Assembly: GCA_025998675.1 (NCBI GenBank)
Contig: AP024673.1
Coordinates: forward strand, 1,329,221 to 1,393,220
DNA: 64,000 nucleotides
Direction: 5' to 3'
DNA from: Fimbriimonadales bacterium
GTDB lineage: Bacteria > Armatimonadota > Fimbriimonadia > Fimbriimonadales > GBS-DC
Below the pieces are notes generated by a model. It saw nothing but the letters and a program-made list of their open reading frames with translations. It was not told the DNA's origin and ran no database searches. Positions within the stretch are counted from its first letter, which is position 1; each line of letters begins with the position of its first letter. The translations under genes were made by a program, and so were the position numbers. Positions 7,677 through 15,931 of the stretch are shown here, one piece after another.

Positions 7677-9173
7677 ATGGTGAAGCGCTGGCAACTGATT
7701 CTGGGTTTGGGTGTGCTGATAGGCGCTGGCATTACCTATGTGACGCTGCAGGGCGGCGCCGCCGCGCAAGAGCGGGCAGTGGTCGCCTTCACCCCGCAAG
7801 AGCGGGCGACGCTGACCAGTCTGGAGTCTGCCCTGACGCGGGTGGCGGAGACGGTGCAGCCAACGGTGGTGCATATCCGCGCCACACGCCAGATAAGCGC
7901 GCGCTCGCGCGACGAGAACGACCCGCTTGAGGAGTTCTTCTTCGGGCGTGGGCGCGTGCAGATTCCACAACCTCGCGTGGAAGGCCAGGGGTCCGGGGTG
8001 ATTATCCGCAGCGACGGCTACATCGTCACGAACGACCATGTGGTGGGCGGCGCGACCGATGTGGAGGTGACCTTCCACGACGGCACGAAAGCCAAAGGCG
8101 AGGTGCTGCGCGCCCCCAGCGCGGACATCGCCGTCATCAAGGTCGATCGCAAGAACCTGCCCGCCGCCGTGCTGGGCGACTCGTCGACGGTCAAGCCCGG
8201 GCAGATTGCCTTCGCAATCGGCAGCCCGTTTGGACTGGAGAACACGCTCACGATGGGCATCATCAGCGCGACGGGGCGACAGGAGGCGATTCCCGGCTCT
8301 GGACGCACGCGCTTCTACCCGGATCTGATTCAGACCGACGCCGCGATTAATTCAGGCAACTCTGGCGGACCGCTGGTCAACGCGCGCGGCGAGGTGATTG
8401 GCATCAACACCGCCATCGTCGCAGGCGGCTTGACAGGCGGCAATGTGGGCATCGGCTTTGCCATCCCCATCAATCGCGTGAAGGTCATCGTGCAGCAGCT
8501 GCTGGAGAAAGGCTCCTACCGACGGGGCTACCTCGGCGTCGCGCTGAGCGACATCCCCGCCGATATGAAAGATGAACTTAAGGCGTCGCAGGGCATCCTC
8601 ATCCGCTCCGTTGAGAAAGGCACGCCCGCCGAGCAGGCAGGCATCGAGGCGGGCGACATCATCACGGAAGTGGACGGCGCGCCCGTGCGCAACGAGACCC
8701 AGTTCCGCGAGATGATTGCCGACAAGGGACCCGACGCGACCGTCACGCTGAAGGTGCTGCGCGACGGGAAGCCGCTGACCGTCAAGGCGACGCTGGGCGT
8801 CCATCCCGACGATGTGGCGGAGCAGACGACCGCACGCGCCGAGCCATCGCGCACGCAAGGTGTGCTGGAGCGACTGGGCATCACGGCGGGCGAGGCTCCC
8901 ACTGCCCTGCAGCGCGAACTGGGCAGTGTGCAGGGCGTCTATGTGAGCATCGTCGCGCCCGATAGCCCCGCCGCCAGCGAGCTGCAGGCAGGCGATGTGA
9001 TTATTGCCGTGAACCGCACGCCGGTCAAAACCGTCGCCGAACTGGAGCGCGCGCTTCAGGCGATTCCAGCGGGGCGCGTCGTGCGCCTGCGCGTGATGCG
9101 TCAGGTGGACGACCGCGTGATGGAGGTTCTGGTAATGTTTCGGATGCCTGACGGGCGCAGTCTGAATCGGTGA
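7677..9173 (+). CDS. htrA: HtrA/DegP-type serine protease with two PDZ domains
   Basis: 498 residues. An N-terminal hydrophobic anchor or signal (QLILGLGVLIGAGITYVTL) is followed by the S1C protease domain with His121 (TNDHVV), Asp150 (ADIAVIKV) and Ser229 (GNSGGP). PDZ1 spans roughly 275-385 (RGYLGVALSDI...) and PDZ2 roughly 395-490 (QGVYVSIVAPDSPAA...). It degrades or refolds damaged envelope proteins. GGAGGT precedes the ATG. Placement after an ECF sigma/anti-sigma pair suggests it is either the effector of that regulon or the site-1 protease acting on the anti-sigma. Confidence 0.95.
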   Translation: MVKRWQLILGLGVLIGAGITYVTLQGGAAAQERAVVAFTPQERATLTSLESALTRVAETVQPTVVHIRATRQISARSRDENDPLEEFFFGRGRVQIPQPRVEGQGSGVIIRSDGYIVTNDHVVGGATDVEVTFHDGTKAKGEVLRAPSADIAVIKVDRKNLPAAVLGDSSTVKPGQIAFAIGSPFGLENTLTMGIISATGRQEAIPGSGRTRFYPDLIQTDAAINSGNSGGPLVNARGEVIGINTAIVAGGLTGGNVGIGFAIPINRVKVIVQQLLEKGSYRRGYLGVALSDIPADMKDELKASQGILIRSVEKGTPAEQAGIEAGDIITEVDGAPVRNETQFREMIADKGPDATVTLKVLRDGKPLTVKATLGVHPDDVAEQTTARAEPSRTQGVLERLGITAGEAPTALQRELGSVQGVYVSIVAPDSPAASELQAGDVIIAVNRTPVKTVAELERALQAIPAGRVVRLRVMRQVDDRVMEVLVMFRMPDGRSLNR

Positions 9174-9174
9174 G

Positions 9175-9206
9175 AACCGCGGGCGCGTTCAGCGCGCCCG
9201 CGGTTT
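9175..9206 (+). terminator. Terminator hairpin after htrA
   Basis: Thirteen-base-pair perfect stem 9175-9187/9193-9205 with loop TTCAG directly after the htrA stop. There is no long T tract, so efficiency is uncertain. Confidence 0.6.
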
Positions 9207-9207
9207 A

Positions 9208-9294
9208 TCAACTCCCCTCCGAAAAAACCCGTTCCATCGCAGGGTCATACCAGCGCACGCCGACTTTCACCAGACCGCCCGTGTGCGCGAGCAT
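9208..9294 (-). pseudogene. Rhs core fragment
   Basis: The minus strand reads [17 protein letters not shown], matching the Rhs core at 11045-11100 almost base for base, then leaves the homology (MERVFSEGS) and stops. A 28-codon ATG frame exists, but this is best seen as the debris of a fourth Rhs tip gene left at the island's edge, immediately after the retropepsin-like gene and against the htrA terminator. Confidence 0.8.
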
Positions 9295-9302
9295 TAAACT
9301 CA

Positions 9303-10592
9303 TCAACCGAATCTCCATGAATCGTCTCTATACTCCACATAGAGCCGACGGCGCGACCCGCGTACGCCTCGCAACTGCTTGGGAATCTCCAGAGTCATCC
9401 GCGACCGCAGATATCCACCCTCAAATTTCAGCTCAGTGCGTGGGAGACGAATCGTATGCATCCAAAACAGCGGCAACCCCAGATAGGCGATGCCTACTGC
9501 ACGGAACCGATTGGTCATCGCCCGTCGCCCATCGAAGTATCGGATGGAGCAGGTCTGCCGCGCCTGCGGGAACATCAGTCGCTGTATCAACGGGATTGTT
9601 TCCCACCTCTCCACAGGAATGCCGTCCACAGCCAGGATTTCGCACAGGTGAGGCGGTAGGGGCGCGCCTTCCTCAGTGGGTATCACAGCGCTGAAAAACC
9701 ATCTCAACGTGCCTCGACTCTCTTCTGCACGCAGCGCCAGCCCGTAGGTTCCCGCAAGGCGCTGACGATAACGCCGCGCAAACAGGCGCTTCGTTGTGAA
9801 ATTGGCAGTAATCTCGTATTCCGTGAGCAGCGGAAACCCCAGAAGCCCATACTCGCCCCATCCCCAAGCAAAGACTTCTGGGTATTGGAAAATGGGCAGC
9901 GGATGCAGCGAGAGGCTTCCCAGAGTCGCGTCTCCGAATCGCCACAACCTTCTGTATTCTATCACAGCTTCCTCTTCTGTGCCATCTTCAAGAGCGGCGT
10001 ACAGTTCATGCCTACCCTGCGGGACAACGGCGCTTTTCCCACCGCGTCGCTGGAGCTGGGCAGCGAGTATATTCGGAGACAGGTAGTTGACGGCGGCTCC
10101 CGTGTCCCAAATCATGCGGATGGGTTGCCCGTCACCCAACCGCACAGGAAACCAGCATCTTCGCCCCTGCACAATTGCAGGCAAACGGATAAGGGAACGC
10201 AGCACAGGCATCGAGCGATGGAATGTGAGATGGGACGCATTCACAGAGAACCACCCCATCTCCGCAATCACATCCATTCCCAGGATTCCTGCGTATTCGT
10301 CTTCAGGGTCATCCTCAGGGATGACATAAGCCAGCAACTGTTTTTTGGAGAAGGCACTGTCGCCTACGCGGAGGGTATCAAGCCCCACAGGACGCGCAGC
10401 AACTTCGCCTTTCCCCAAACGGAAAACACGCAGTTGCATCAGTTGCGGACGCAGCCCGCACCTGCGTGCGGCTGCGTCCGTGATGAATGTAGCGCTTGCT
10501 CCCGTATCAAACAGCATCCACTCGGTGTATTTATCGTTGATCTGCACCTCTACAAGAGCGCCGCCACGATAACGCCTGAATGGGATTTTCAT
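9303..10592 (-). CDS. Tandem retropepsin-like aspartyl protease
   Basis: 429 residues with two copies of a retropepsin-like fold: [13 protein letters not shown] (Asp29) followed by AGILGMDVI, and [13 protein letters not shown] (Asp163) followed by YGLLGFPLL. Each copy has the DTG catalytic triplet and the late hydrophobic-G motif, so both half-sites may be active or the protein may form its own pseudodimer. The last 150 residues are unassigned. No signal peptide or membrane segment. Its ATG overlaps the Rhs tip stop (ATGA), so it is translated with it. By position it could be an immunity protein or a protease acting on the tip. Function unproven. Confidence 0.75.
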   Translation of the reverse strand: MKIPFRRYRGGALVEVQINDKYTEWMLFDTGASATFITDAAARRCGLRPQLMQLRVFRLGKGEVAARPVGLDTLRVGDSAFSKKQLLAYVIPEDDPEDEYAGILGMDVIAEMGWFSVNASHLTFHRSMPVLRSLIRLPAIVQGRRCWFPVRLGDGQPIRMIWDTGAAVNYLSPNILAAQLQRRGGKSAVVPQGRHELYAALEDGTEEEAVIEYRRLWRFGDATLGSLSLHPLPIFQYPEVFAWGWGEYGLLGFPLLTEYEITANFTTKRLFARRYRQRLAGTYGLALRAEESRGTLRWFFSAVIPTEEGAPLPPHLCEILAVDGIPVERWETIPLIQRLMFPQARQTCSIRYFDGRRAMTNRFRAVGIAYLGLPLFWMHTIRLPRTELKFEGGYLRSRMTLEIPKQLRGVRGSRRRLYVEYRDDSWRFG

Positions 10593-11368
10593 GGGTCTAC
10601 GAAAACAATTTTCACCTGTTCGACAATCACAGTGCCGTCAGGTCTTCTTTCGGTACGTCGCCACTCATACTCTATTCTGCCACGCTTAGAACTGTTTACT
10701 AGGGTATCCCAAGCCTTTTGGACACCGGGGGGTATGTCTGGAAGAGTACGAGGCGAAATCAGTCCGGGTGGAGCCGTTGGTATCTGGATGTTTCCCGGAA
10801 GAGTCGGAGGCTGATTGATGATGTCCCAGATAGAGACTCTCGAGCCGGAACCGATGTTCTGATTCTGATTACCTCCGAAGTTCAAACCAAAGTTACCGAC
10901 GTTAATCTGCAGATCTATGAGACGAAGTTGTTCGCCAGTGTCATCTATAAAGTTCACAGGAGCGTTCACACAATACCCATACGCATTCAGCGTGAGCGGC
11001 TGCGCCACATCCCCCAACCACGGGTCTTTCTGCAGGAAGCGTCCAATCGCAGGGTCGTACCAGCGCACGCCGACTTTCACCAGACCGCCCGTGTGCGCCT
11101 CATAGCGATAGCCCCACGCCCCGTTCCACGCATAGACATCAGGGCTGCCGCTCACAAGGTCGCCGAACGCATCCAGCACAGGCACAGGCTGCGCAGGCGC
11201 ACTCACCCCGTTCGTCGCCACAAGGTCGCCGCGCCAGCTCCAGTACTGGCTCACATCGCCACGCTGCAGCAGGTCCAGTCCGTACACCATCGGAACCCAC
11301 GCGTTCCCGCGACGCTCAGCAGAGGGTGTGCTGTCCGAGCGGCGCAGGGTTCTGAGCGTTAGCCTCAT
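10589..11368 (-). CDS. Rhs tip protein 1 (Rhs core plus variable C-terminus)
   Basis: 259 residues. A short head [16 protein letters not shown] joins the Rhs core at AERRG; the core runs through [31 protein letters not shown] and NFIDDTG (about residues 20-148). The remaining 110 residues are unique (Gln/Asn/Gly-rich, then Pro-rich, then [20 protein letters not shown]). Full Rhs proteins exceed 1000 residues, so this is a free-standing tip. The start has GGGAGG and a strong promoter shared almost exactly with Rhs tip 3. Toxin activity is inferred only from architecture. Confidence 0.8.
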   Translation of the reverse strand: MRLTLRTLRRSDSTPSAERRGNAWVPMVYGLDLLQRGDVSQYWSWRGDLVATNGVSAPAQPVPVLDAFGDLVSGSPDVYAWNGAWGYRYEAHTGGLVKVGVRWYDPAIGRFLQKDPWLGDVAQPLTLNAYGYCVNAPVNFIDDTGEQLRLIDLQINVGNFGLNFGGNQNQNIGSGSRVSIWDIINQPPTLPGNIQIPTAPPGLISPRTLPDIPPGVQKAWDTLVNSSKRGRIEYEWRRTERRPDGTVIVEQVKIVFVDP

Positions 11369-11413
11369 CGCTGAAACCTCCCGTTCAGTGTATGTCCTGT
11401 GTCGAACACTCAT

Positions 11414-11443
11414 AGTGTAGCACAGGTCAGACGGATTTGTCAA
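11414..11443 (-). promoter_or_regulatory. Sigma-70 promoter of Rhs tip 1
   Basis: TTGACA (11438-11443) and TGC-extended TACACT (11414-11419), 18-base spacer. The same boxes, spacing and downstream leader recur before Rhs tip 3 at 15518-15547. Confidence 0.85.
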
Positions 11444-11474
11444 GGGTTATGCAGGGTTAGCACAGCGCACCAAG

Positions 11475-12008
11475 CTACAGCAGAATGCGCCAGTACAGAG
11501 AGACCACACCAGCGCTCGCCCCGCACCACGCAAGCGCGGCAAACCGCCCCACTACAGTCCCTGAACTGGCGTTTAACCGATTGAAATACCGAAACGCTTC
11601 AAACCCGCCCACGATTCCGAACATGTACCCCATCAGGCGAAATATCAACACGCTCCCTGCACTCTCACTGGTGTAGTCCCAGAACACAACGAGCAGACGA
11701 TAGTGATGCAATGCGACATATATTACCGCGCACAGGAGCGCATACAAGCCCCACAACAGAGCCGAGAGAGGTATTTCTTCTGGCGACGCAACGGGCTCTC
11801 TGGACACGCGCTGTGGCGAGGGGGGGCGACTCGACGCGTCATCTTGCCCCCCTGTCGACAGCGCCGCGCGCCAGTGTGCATAGAAGAGCGCACTACTCAA
11901 TATCAGGCAGGCAACATACCACAGCTCGCCTGCAAACAACGACACCACTGCCGCAAAGCCTAACGGTCGCGCTCGTTCCGCTACTTCTGCCTGCACTCTC
12001 CGCTGCAT
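11475..12008 (-). CDS. Small multi-pass membrane protein in the Rhs island
   Basis: 177 residues with about four hydrophobic segments: PLGFAAVVSLFAGELWYVAC, LSALLWGLYALLCAVIYVAL, a weaker one around VLIFRLMGYMFGIVGGF, and FAALAWCGASAGVVSLYW. AAGAGGAG about 6-13 bases before ATG 12008 decides the start. No family recognised. It lies between a MITE-like element and Rhs tip 1, in the array orientation. Membrane immunity proteins are common partners of pore-forming or lipid-targeting toxin tips, so immunity to tip 2 is a guess consistent with its place. Confidence 0.6.
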   Translation of the reverse strand: MQRRVQAEVAERARPLGFAAVVSLFAGELWYVACLILSSALFYAHWRAALSTGGQDDASSRPPSPQRVSREPVASPEEIPLSALLWGLYALLCAVIYVALHHYRLLVVFWDYTSESAGSVLIFRLMGYMFGIVGGFEAFRYFNRLNASSGTVVGRFAALAWCGASAGVVSLYWRILL

Positions 12009-12291
12009 AGACGACGCTCCTCTTGACAAGTGAGTGGACGGATTCTCCTGCTCTGTTGCAAAGAATTAAGAGAGCTGGGCAACAGGACGCAGGAACCGCG
12101 TCCGTACAGGCATGGCGAGGGGCGCGGTCGCCGCGCCCCTCGCAGCGAAACGGACTGTATCTGAAGGCGCAACAAGCACCCTTGCAACAGAGCAGGTTCA
12201 GCCGTCTGGATTCAAGCAAGAAACCTAGACAGTCTTTTAGAGACATTTACAATCATAATCATACCTAATACTCAAAAACCAAAGATAGCAC
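12009..12291. other. Intergenic stretch between island genes
   Basis: Holds the 150-bp inverted-repeat element at 12047-12196 described separately; the remaining 95 bp to the next stop is AT-rich and contains no feature I can support. Confidence 0.5.
12047..12196. repeat. MITE-like element, CTGTTGCAA terminal repeats
   Basis: Perfect 15-bp terminal inverted repeats CCTGCTCTGTTGCAA (12047-12061) and TTGCAACAGAGCAGG (12182-12196). Inside, a 13-bp perfect stem GCGAGGGGCGCGG (12115-12127) pairs with 12131-12143 around TCG. No ORF. Different terminal repeats from the other elements in the window. Confidence 0.8.
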
Positions 12292-12804
12292 TCAAAACAA
12301 AGATTCCAATAAGACTCCATCAGGTTTCCATTCCCATATGCGCGCCCCCTTCAGCAGCCGACAGCACCAGATGGGCTCGCACCACCAACCACAAGTCGCA
12401 GGTGTTTCGGGTGCTGCGTGAACAAGTCCTTGCCTTGTTGGAAGAGTCGGTTCATGGCACATGTTGATGTACAAAATTGCCTCGTTGAGTGAAATCGGAG
12501 TATCAAAGTGATACTCGCGGGTGCAGTGGGCAGTTGTTTCCTGAACTCCCCCCTGTTCATCAGGATATCGGATAGTGAATGTGTATTCTACTCGTAGGTT
12601 GTGGACGCGAACATCTTGTGTGACGCTGTCTGTTAGGGTATTGGCGGCAGGTTGTACAGGCTGCGATGTAAAGACGATCATCAGGCAGATTATTGCTGCC
12701 CTCATTGAGGTAGACAGATTGAATGAAACGTCCAAGTTCCCTGCTGACTTGCTTCTGAAGCAGTGCTTGCAAAAGCTGGCATGCCATAAGCTCATACATC
12801 TCAT
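12292..12804 (-). CDS. Unknown protein downstream of Rhs tip 2, possibly frameshifted
   Basis: The frame of 170 residues starts at an ATG overlapping the tip 2 stop (ATGA), with GGAGGT 12 bases before it. The middle ([20 protein letters not shown], then [17 protein letters not shown]) looks like real protein. However, an internal ATG (12705) begins a signal-like stretch [20 protein letters not shown], and the last 45 codons read more protein-like in another frame ([20 protein letters not shown]). So this is either one intact secreted protein, two overlapping genes, or a decayed immunity gene. GC is visibly lower than in the flanking housekeeping genes. Confidence 0.45.
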   Translation of the reverse strand: MRCMSLWHASFCKHCFRSKSAGNLDVSFNLSTSMRAAIICLMIVFTSQPVQPAANTLTDSVTQDVRVHNLRVEYTFTIRYPDEQGGVQETTAHCTREYHFDTPISLNEAILYINMCHEPTLPTRQGLVHAAPETPATCGWWCEPIWCCRLLKGARIWEWKPDGVLLESLF

Positions 12805-13565
12805 CTTCGGAAAATCACCTCCAGAATACGGTATATAATTTGAAGTGCTTGTGCAGCTTTGAGGAGTCGACTTCCCACAGCCGTTGCAAGTTGTACGCCT
12901 ATATCAGCAGCTTTGTTCGCAACTTCAATCGGGTCTTTGGCTTCAATCTCAACCTCCATAGAAATATTGAGCTTCAGGTTTACCTCCGCTTTGCCACCAG
13001 GGAGTAGCCCTGAGCTTACTTCTGCCTTCACCGAAACTTCGCCAGATATAGTCACCTTTATCTTGACTTTTTGCAATCCTGTCGAATCTATAAAGTTGAT
13101 TGGATTGTTCACACAGTAGCCGTATCGGTTCAGCGTGAGCGGCTCCGCCACATCCCCCAACCACGGGTCTTTCTGCAAAAACCGCCCAATCGTGGGGTCG
13201 TACCAGCGCACGCCAACTTTCACCAAGCCGCCCGTGTGCGCCTCGTACCGATAGCCCCACGCCCCGTTCCACGCATACACCTCAGGGCTGCCGCTCACAA
13301 GGTCGCCGAACGCATCCACCACAGGCGCGGGCTGCGCAGGCGCACTCACACCGTTCGTCGCCACAAGGTCGCCGCGCCAGCTCCAGTGCTGGCTCACATC
13401 GCCACGCTGCAGCAAGTCCAGCCCGTACACCATCGGAACCCACTCGTTGCCACGACGCTCCGCCACCAGCGTATCGCCTGAGTACGCATACTCCACCACC
13501 GCGCCCGCAACGCCGTCCTGCGTGCGCACGCGACAGCCTTGACCGAAGGATAGAAAACAATCCAT
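12801..13565 (-). CDS. Rhs tip protein 2 (orphan, promoterless)
   Basis: 254 residues. Unlike tips 1 and 3 it enters the Rhs core further upstream ([29 protein letters not shown]), lacks the MRLTLRTLR head and has no strong promoter or ribosome site; it begins 10 bp after the unknown gene at 13576-14676. The core ends at NFIDSTG. The 90-residue tail is charged and repetitive ([17 protein letters not shown]..., [15 protein letters not shown]) followed by an amphipathic helix-rich end ([20 protein letters not shown]). This is the classic form of a displaced orphan rhs-CT. Tail activity unknown. Confidence 0.75.
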   Translation of the reverse strand: MDCFLSFGQGCRVRTQDGVAGAVVEYAYSGDTLVAERRGNEWVPMVYGLDLLQRGDVSQHWSWRGDLVATNGVSAPAQPAPVVDAFGDLVSGSPEVYAWNGAWGYRYEAHTGGLVKVGVRWYDPTIGRFLQKDPWLGDVAEPLTLNRYGYCVNNPINFIDSTGLQKVKIKVTISGEVSVKAEVSSGLLPGGKAEVNLKLNISMEVEIEAKDPIEVANKAADIGVQLATAVGSRLLKAAQALQIIYRILEVIFRR

Positions 13566-13575
13566 CTACACAAGA

Positions 13576-14676
13576 TTACCCATTTTCTAAGTCTTCTAAG
13601 TTAAAGAAGGATTTTAACAGCTCTTGTACGCTCTGTGGGACGATCTCGTGATGAACAAAATCGAACCACTGCGTAATATATCTTACTTTGAACGCAAAAT
13701 CGCCGTTTTCCTTGAAGACCACCCTTACCGCAACCCAGTGCTTGCTTTTCGTCAGTGGAGTAGTCGATTTCACAACACAACAAAACTCCGCCACATTCCT
13801 ACGTGGGATGTAGAACCCCGCAATCTCAGCTGTAAGTTCATCAGGACTTCTCTCTGCCTGAAGCCAGATAGAAGGGAACATGCGAGCCGTCTTTTGAGCT
13901 TGGCGAAGGGCAGCTGTGCGAGCTAGTTCACACACTTTTGGGATTTCGAGGTGGGGATATTTCATAAAGAGGGACATCAGTCGCTCTTGCATGACCCGCA
14001 ACTCTTCATGTAAGCAGCGGTTGATTTTCTCCAGTGCTATTGTCTCACATATTGCCTCCAGCGAAAGGTTTGAGATTATTTCCAGAGCTGTCGAGTCGCG
14101 AAGCAGAGCTGCACAAAACCCTGCCTCTTCAAGAAGTGCCATAACCTGGCGATTGCTGAGGTAGGTGGGGGTAATCATTTGAAGCCCTACCTCCATCTGA
14201 CTTGTTTCGGGGAAGAAGAAAATTTCTGTGCCATCTCCAAAAAGTCGGGGCACTACGTGGTGAAGCGCTTTGGTGGAGCAGCGGAATAGCCCACGAGACG
14301 GCGGTTCACTAAGGTGGATAATCTGTACGCTTTTCAGTCGAGCGACTCGCTGACGGAGAGGCTTGCCTTCGATAATGCTGGCGACAGCGATCTTCCACGA
14401 TTGGGTTGCTGAGAGCAATCGCAGCGTGCGGGCGAACACAGGAGCCACGAAGTATTTCAGGAACTCTGCGGGTAGAGAGGTCACGACGCCTCCCTCCGTA
14501 TCGTACAGCCGTAGCGTATAAAGCGAGTATCCACGCTCTCTAAGCCGATTGCACAGGTGGTGGGCAGCGAGCTCACTCTTCACCTGTCCGAACAGCCCCC
14601 ACGCCCGCCGACTCTCTGCTACCGTCCACGGGGAAACCTTGAAAACCGCTCCGCTGAGCATCTTGTTAGTCACCAT
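13576..14676 (-). CDS. Unknown 366-aa protein coupled to Rhs tip 3
   Basis: Soluble protein with no recognised domain, no signal and no membrane segment. The N-terminal half is mixed alpha/beta ([38 protein letters not shown]); the middle is a long helical stretch ([21 protein letters not shown]); the end is beta-rich ([19 protein letters not shown]). It overlaps the Rhs tip 3 gene by seven bases, so the two are translated together, and its size and position suit a cognate immunity or chaperone protein. Base composition is lower in GC than the neighbouring housekeeping genes, suggesting transfer. Confidence 0.6.
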   Translation of the reverse strand: MVTNKMLSGAVFKVSPWTVAESRRAWGLFGQVKSELAAHHLCNRLRERGYSLYTLRLYDTEGGVVTSLPAEFLKYFVAPVFARTLRLLSATQSWKIAVASIIEGKPLRQRVARLKSVQIIHLSEPPSRGLFRCSTKALHHVVPRLFGDGTEIFFFPETSQMEVGLQMITPTYLSNRQVMALLEEAGFCAALLRDSTALEIISNLSLEAICETIALEKINRCLHEELRVMQERLMSLFMKYPHLEIPKVCELARTAALRQAQKTARMFPSIWLQAERSPDELTAEIAGFYIPRRNVAEFCCVVKSTTPLTKSKHWVAVRVVFKENGDFAFKVRYITQWFDFVHHEIVPQSVQELLKSFFNLEDLENG

Positions 14677-15473
14677 GGCAAAGGTATTCTGATTTTTGTT
14701 ATTTTCGAGCTACCTTTCCAGATTTCCACATCTAAATGACCACTGCGATGGATTTCATCGCTGGCGTTCGGATCTGGCTCATCAATTCGGACAACTAGCC
14801 GATAATCCCCAGCTTTGAATTCCAGTTTACCGCCTCTCTGCTTGATGTACTTTACTCCAGAACTTGCAATTTTTCTAAGCTCTGGAGATTTTTCCAGCGC
14901 CTCGCGAATGAGCTTGATTTGTGCTCCCGTTAAGCCTGGTATCGCTAGACAGATTATTCCTATTGCAACACCTACCCAGTCTCCTCGACTAAAATCGTAG
15001 ATTATAAACCCGATATCGACGACTGCATCCAAAAATTTTCCCGTAGGATCCACGCCCTGCACGGGGTCATTCACGCAGTAGCTGTATCGGTTCAGCGTGA
15101 GCGGCTCCGCCACATCCCCCAACCACGGGTCTTTCTGCAAAAACCGCCCAATCGTGGGGTCGTACCAGCGCACGCCAACTTTCACCAAGCCGCCCGTGTG
15201 CGCCTCGTACCGATAGCCCCACGCGCCGTTCCACGCATACACCTCAGGGCTGCCGCTCACAAGGTCGCCGAACGCATCCACCACAGGCGCGGGCTGCGCA
15301 GGCGAACTCACACCGTTCGTCGCCACAAGGTCGCCGCGCCAGCTCCAGTGCTGGCTCACATCGCCACGCTGCAGCAAGTCCAGCCCGTACACCATCGGAA
15401 CCCACTCGTTGCCACGACGCTCAGCAGAGGGTGTGCTGTCCAAGTGGCGCAGGGTTCTGAGCGTCAGCCTCAT
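14670..15473 (-). CDS. Rhs tip protein 3 (Rhs core plus candidate toxin tail)
   Basis: 267 residues. Head [20 protein letters not shown], Rhs core to GVDPTG, then a hydrophobic helix ([20 protein letters not shown]) and a compact C-terminal domain with [38 protein letters not shown] and [13 protein letters not shown] hydrophobic linker plus a small basic/His-containing tail is typical of polymorphic nuclease toxins, and the RIDEPDPNA...GHLDVEI pattern recalls several such tails, but I cannot assign a clan. GGGAGG lies 6 bases before the second of two tandem ATGs; that one matches tip 1 and is chosen as start. Confidence 0.8.
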   Translation of the reverse strand: MRLTLRTLRHLDSTPSAERRGNEWVPMVYGLDLLQRGDVSQHWSWRGDLVATNGVSSPAQPAPVVDAFGDLVSGSPEVYAWNGAWGYRYEAHTGGLVKVGVRWYDPTIGRFLQKDPWLGDVAEPLTLNRYSYCVNDPVQGVDPTGKFLDAVVDIGFIIYDFSRGDWVGVAIGIICLAIPGLTGAQIKLIREALEKSPELRKIASSGVKYIKQRGGKLEFKAGDYRLVVRIDEPDPNASDEIHRSGHLDVEIWKGSSKITKIRIPLPW

Positions 15474-15517
15474 CATTGAACCTCCCATTCAGAACATGTC
15501 CTGCGTCGGACGCTTAT

Positions 15518-15547
15518 AGTGTAGCACAGGTTCTGGGGTTTTGTCAA
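15518..15547 (-). promoter_or_regulatory. Sigma-70 promoter of Rhs tip 3
   Basis: TTGACA (15542-15547), 18-base spacer, TGC-extended TACACT (15518-15523). Nearly identical to the tip 1 promoter and followed by a homologous leader. Confidence 0.85.
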
Positions 15548-15774
15548 GGGGGTGGGAGGCGATTTAACGGAAACTTAACCGTCCTATCTGCGTGTGGATG
15601 GCTCGGAGTGTCTGCGCGCTTTCTGAGGGTGTTCGAGAATCCCGCCGTAGTTCGTGAGCCATCCTGCGCGAGAAAAAGCCCACCTTCATCGGCGACAGCA
15701 AGCACAGGCGGGTTTTGTCAGATAGGAGCGGGTTCCCTTTCCTGCGTAAAAGGCAAATTTCCCAATCGCAGGGG

Positions 15775-15804
15775 TTGACATCCGCGCTCTCGATGGGGTA
15801 TAGT
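15775..15804 (+). promoter_or_regulatory. Strong promoter of the candidate small RNA
   Basis: TTGACA at 15775-15780 and TATAGT at 15799-15804, 18-base spacer. No ORF with a ribosome site follows. Confidence 0.7.
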
Positions 15805-15810
15805 AAAGCT

Positions 15811-15931
15811 GTCGTCAGGAAGACGACCTTTGTGGAGGGTACCATAGGCCACCTCTACGAAGCATCTGGGACACGGAGGTCCCGCCGCATTTTCTGGGGC
15901 AGGCAGGCGCGCCTGCCCCGATTTCGTTTTT
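15811..15931 (+). ncRNA. Candidate structured small RNA, unidentified
   Basis: About 120 nt between a strong promoter and a hairpin terminator. Three local hairpins can be drawn before the terminator: GTCGTC/GACGAC (15810-15826), GTGGAGG/CCTCTAC (15832-15858) and GGGAC/GTCCC (15868-15883). No convincing ORF. It does not match the consensus of 6S RNA, SRP RNA, tmRNA or the common riboswitches as far as I can judge by eye, and no gene follows in the same direction. Confidence 0.5.
15896..15931 (+). terminator. Rho-independent terminator of the small RNA
   Basis: Nine-base-pair stem GGGGCAGGC (15896-15904) with GCCTGCCCC (15911-15919), then TTTCGTTTTT. The T tract runs into the last codon and stop of upp on the opposite strand. 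Confidence 0.8.

Larger units (their letters stand above)
15477..15930. other. Intergenic region between the Rhs island and upp
   Basis: Contains the Rhs tip 3 promoter (minus strand), about 220 bp in which I see nothing, and then a promoter plus structured-RNA candidate on the plus strand. A weak 93-codon minus-strand frame across it (15564-15845) is not convincing. Confidence 0.5.

Noticed and set aside
15564-15845. 93-codon minus-strand frame over the region before upp
   Set aside because: No ribosome site, no motif, and it overlaps the small RNA promoter and body.
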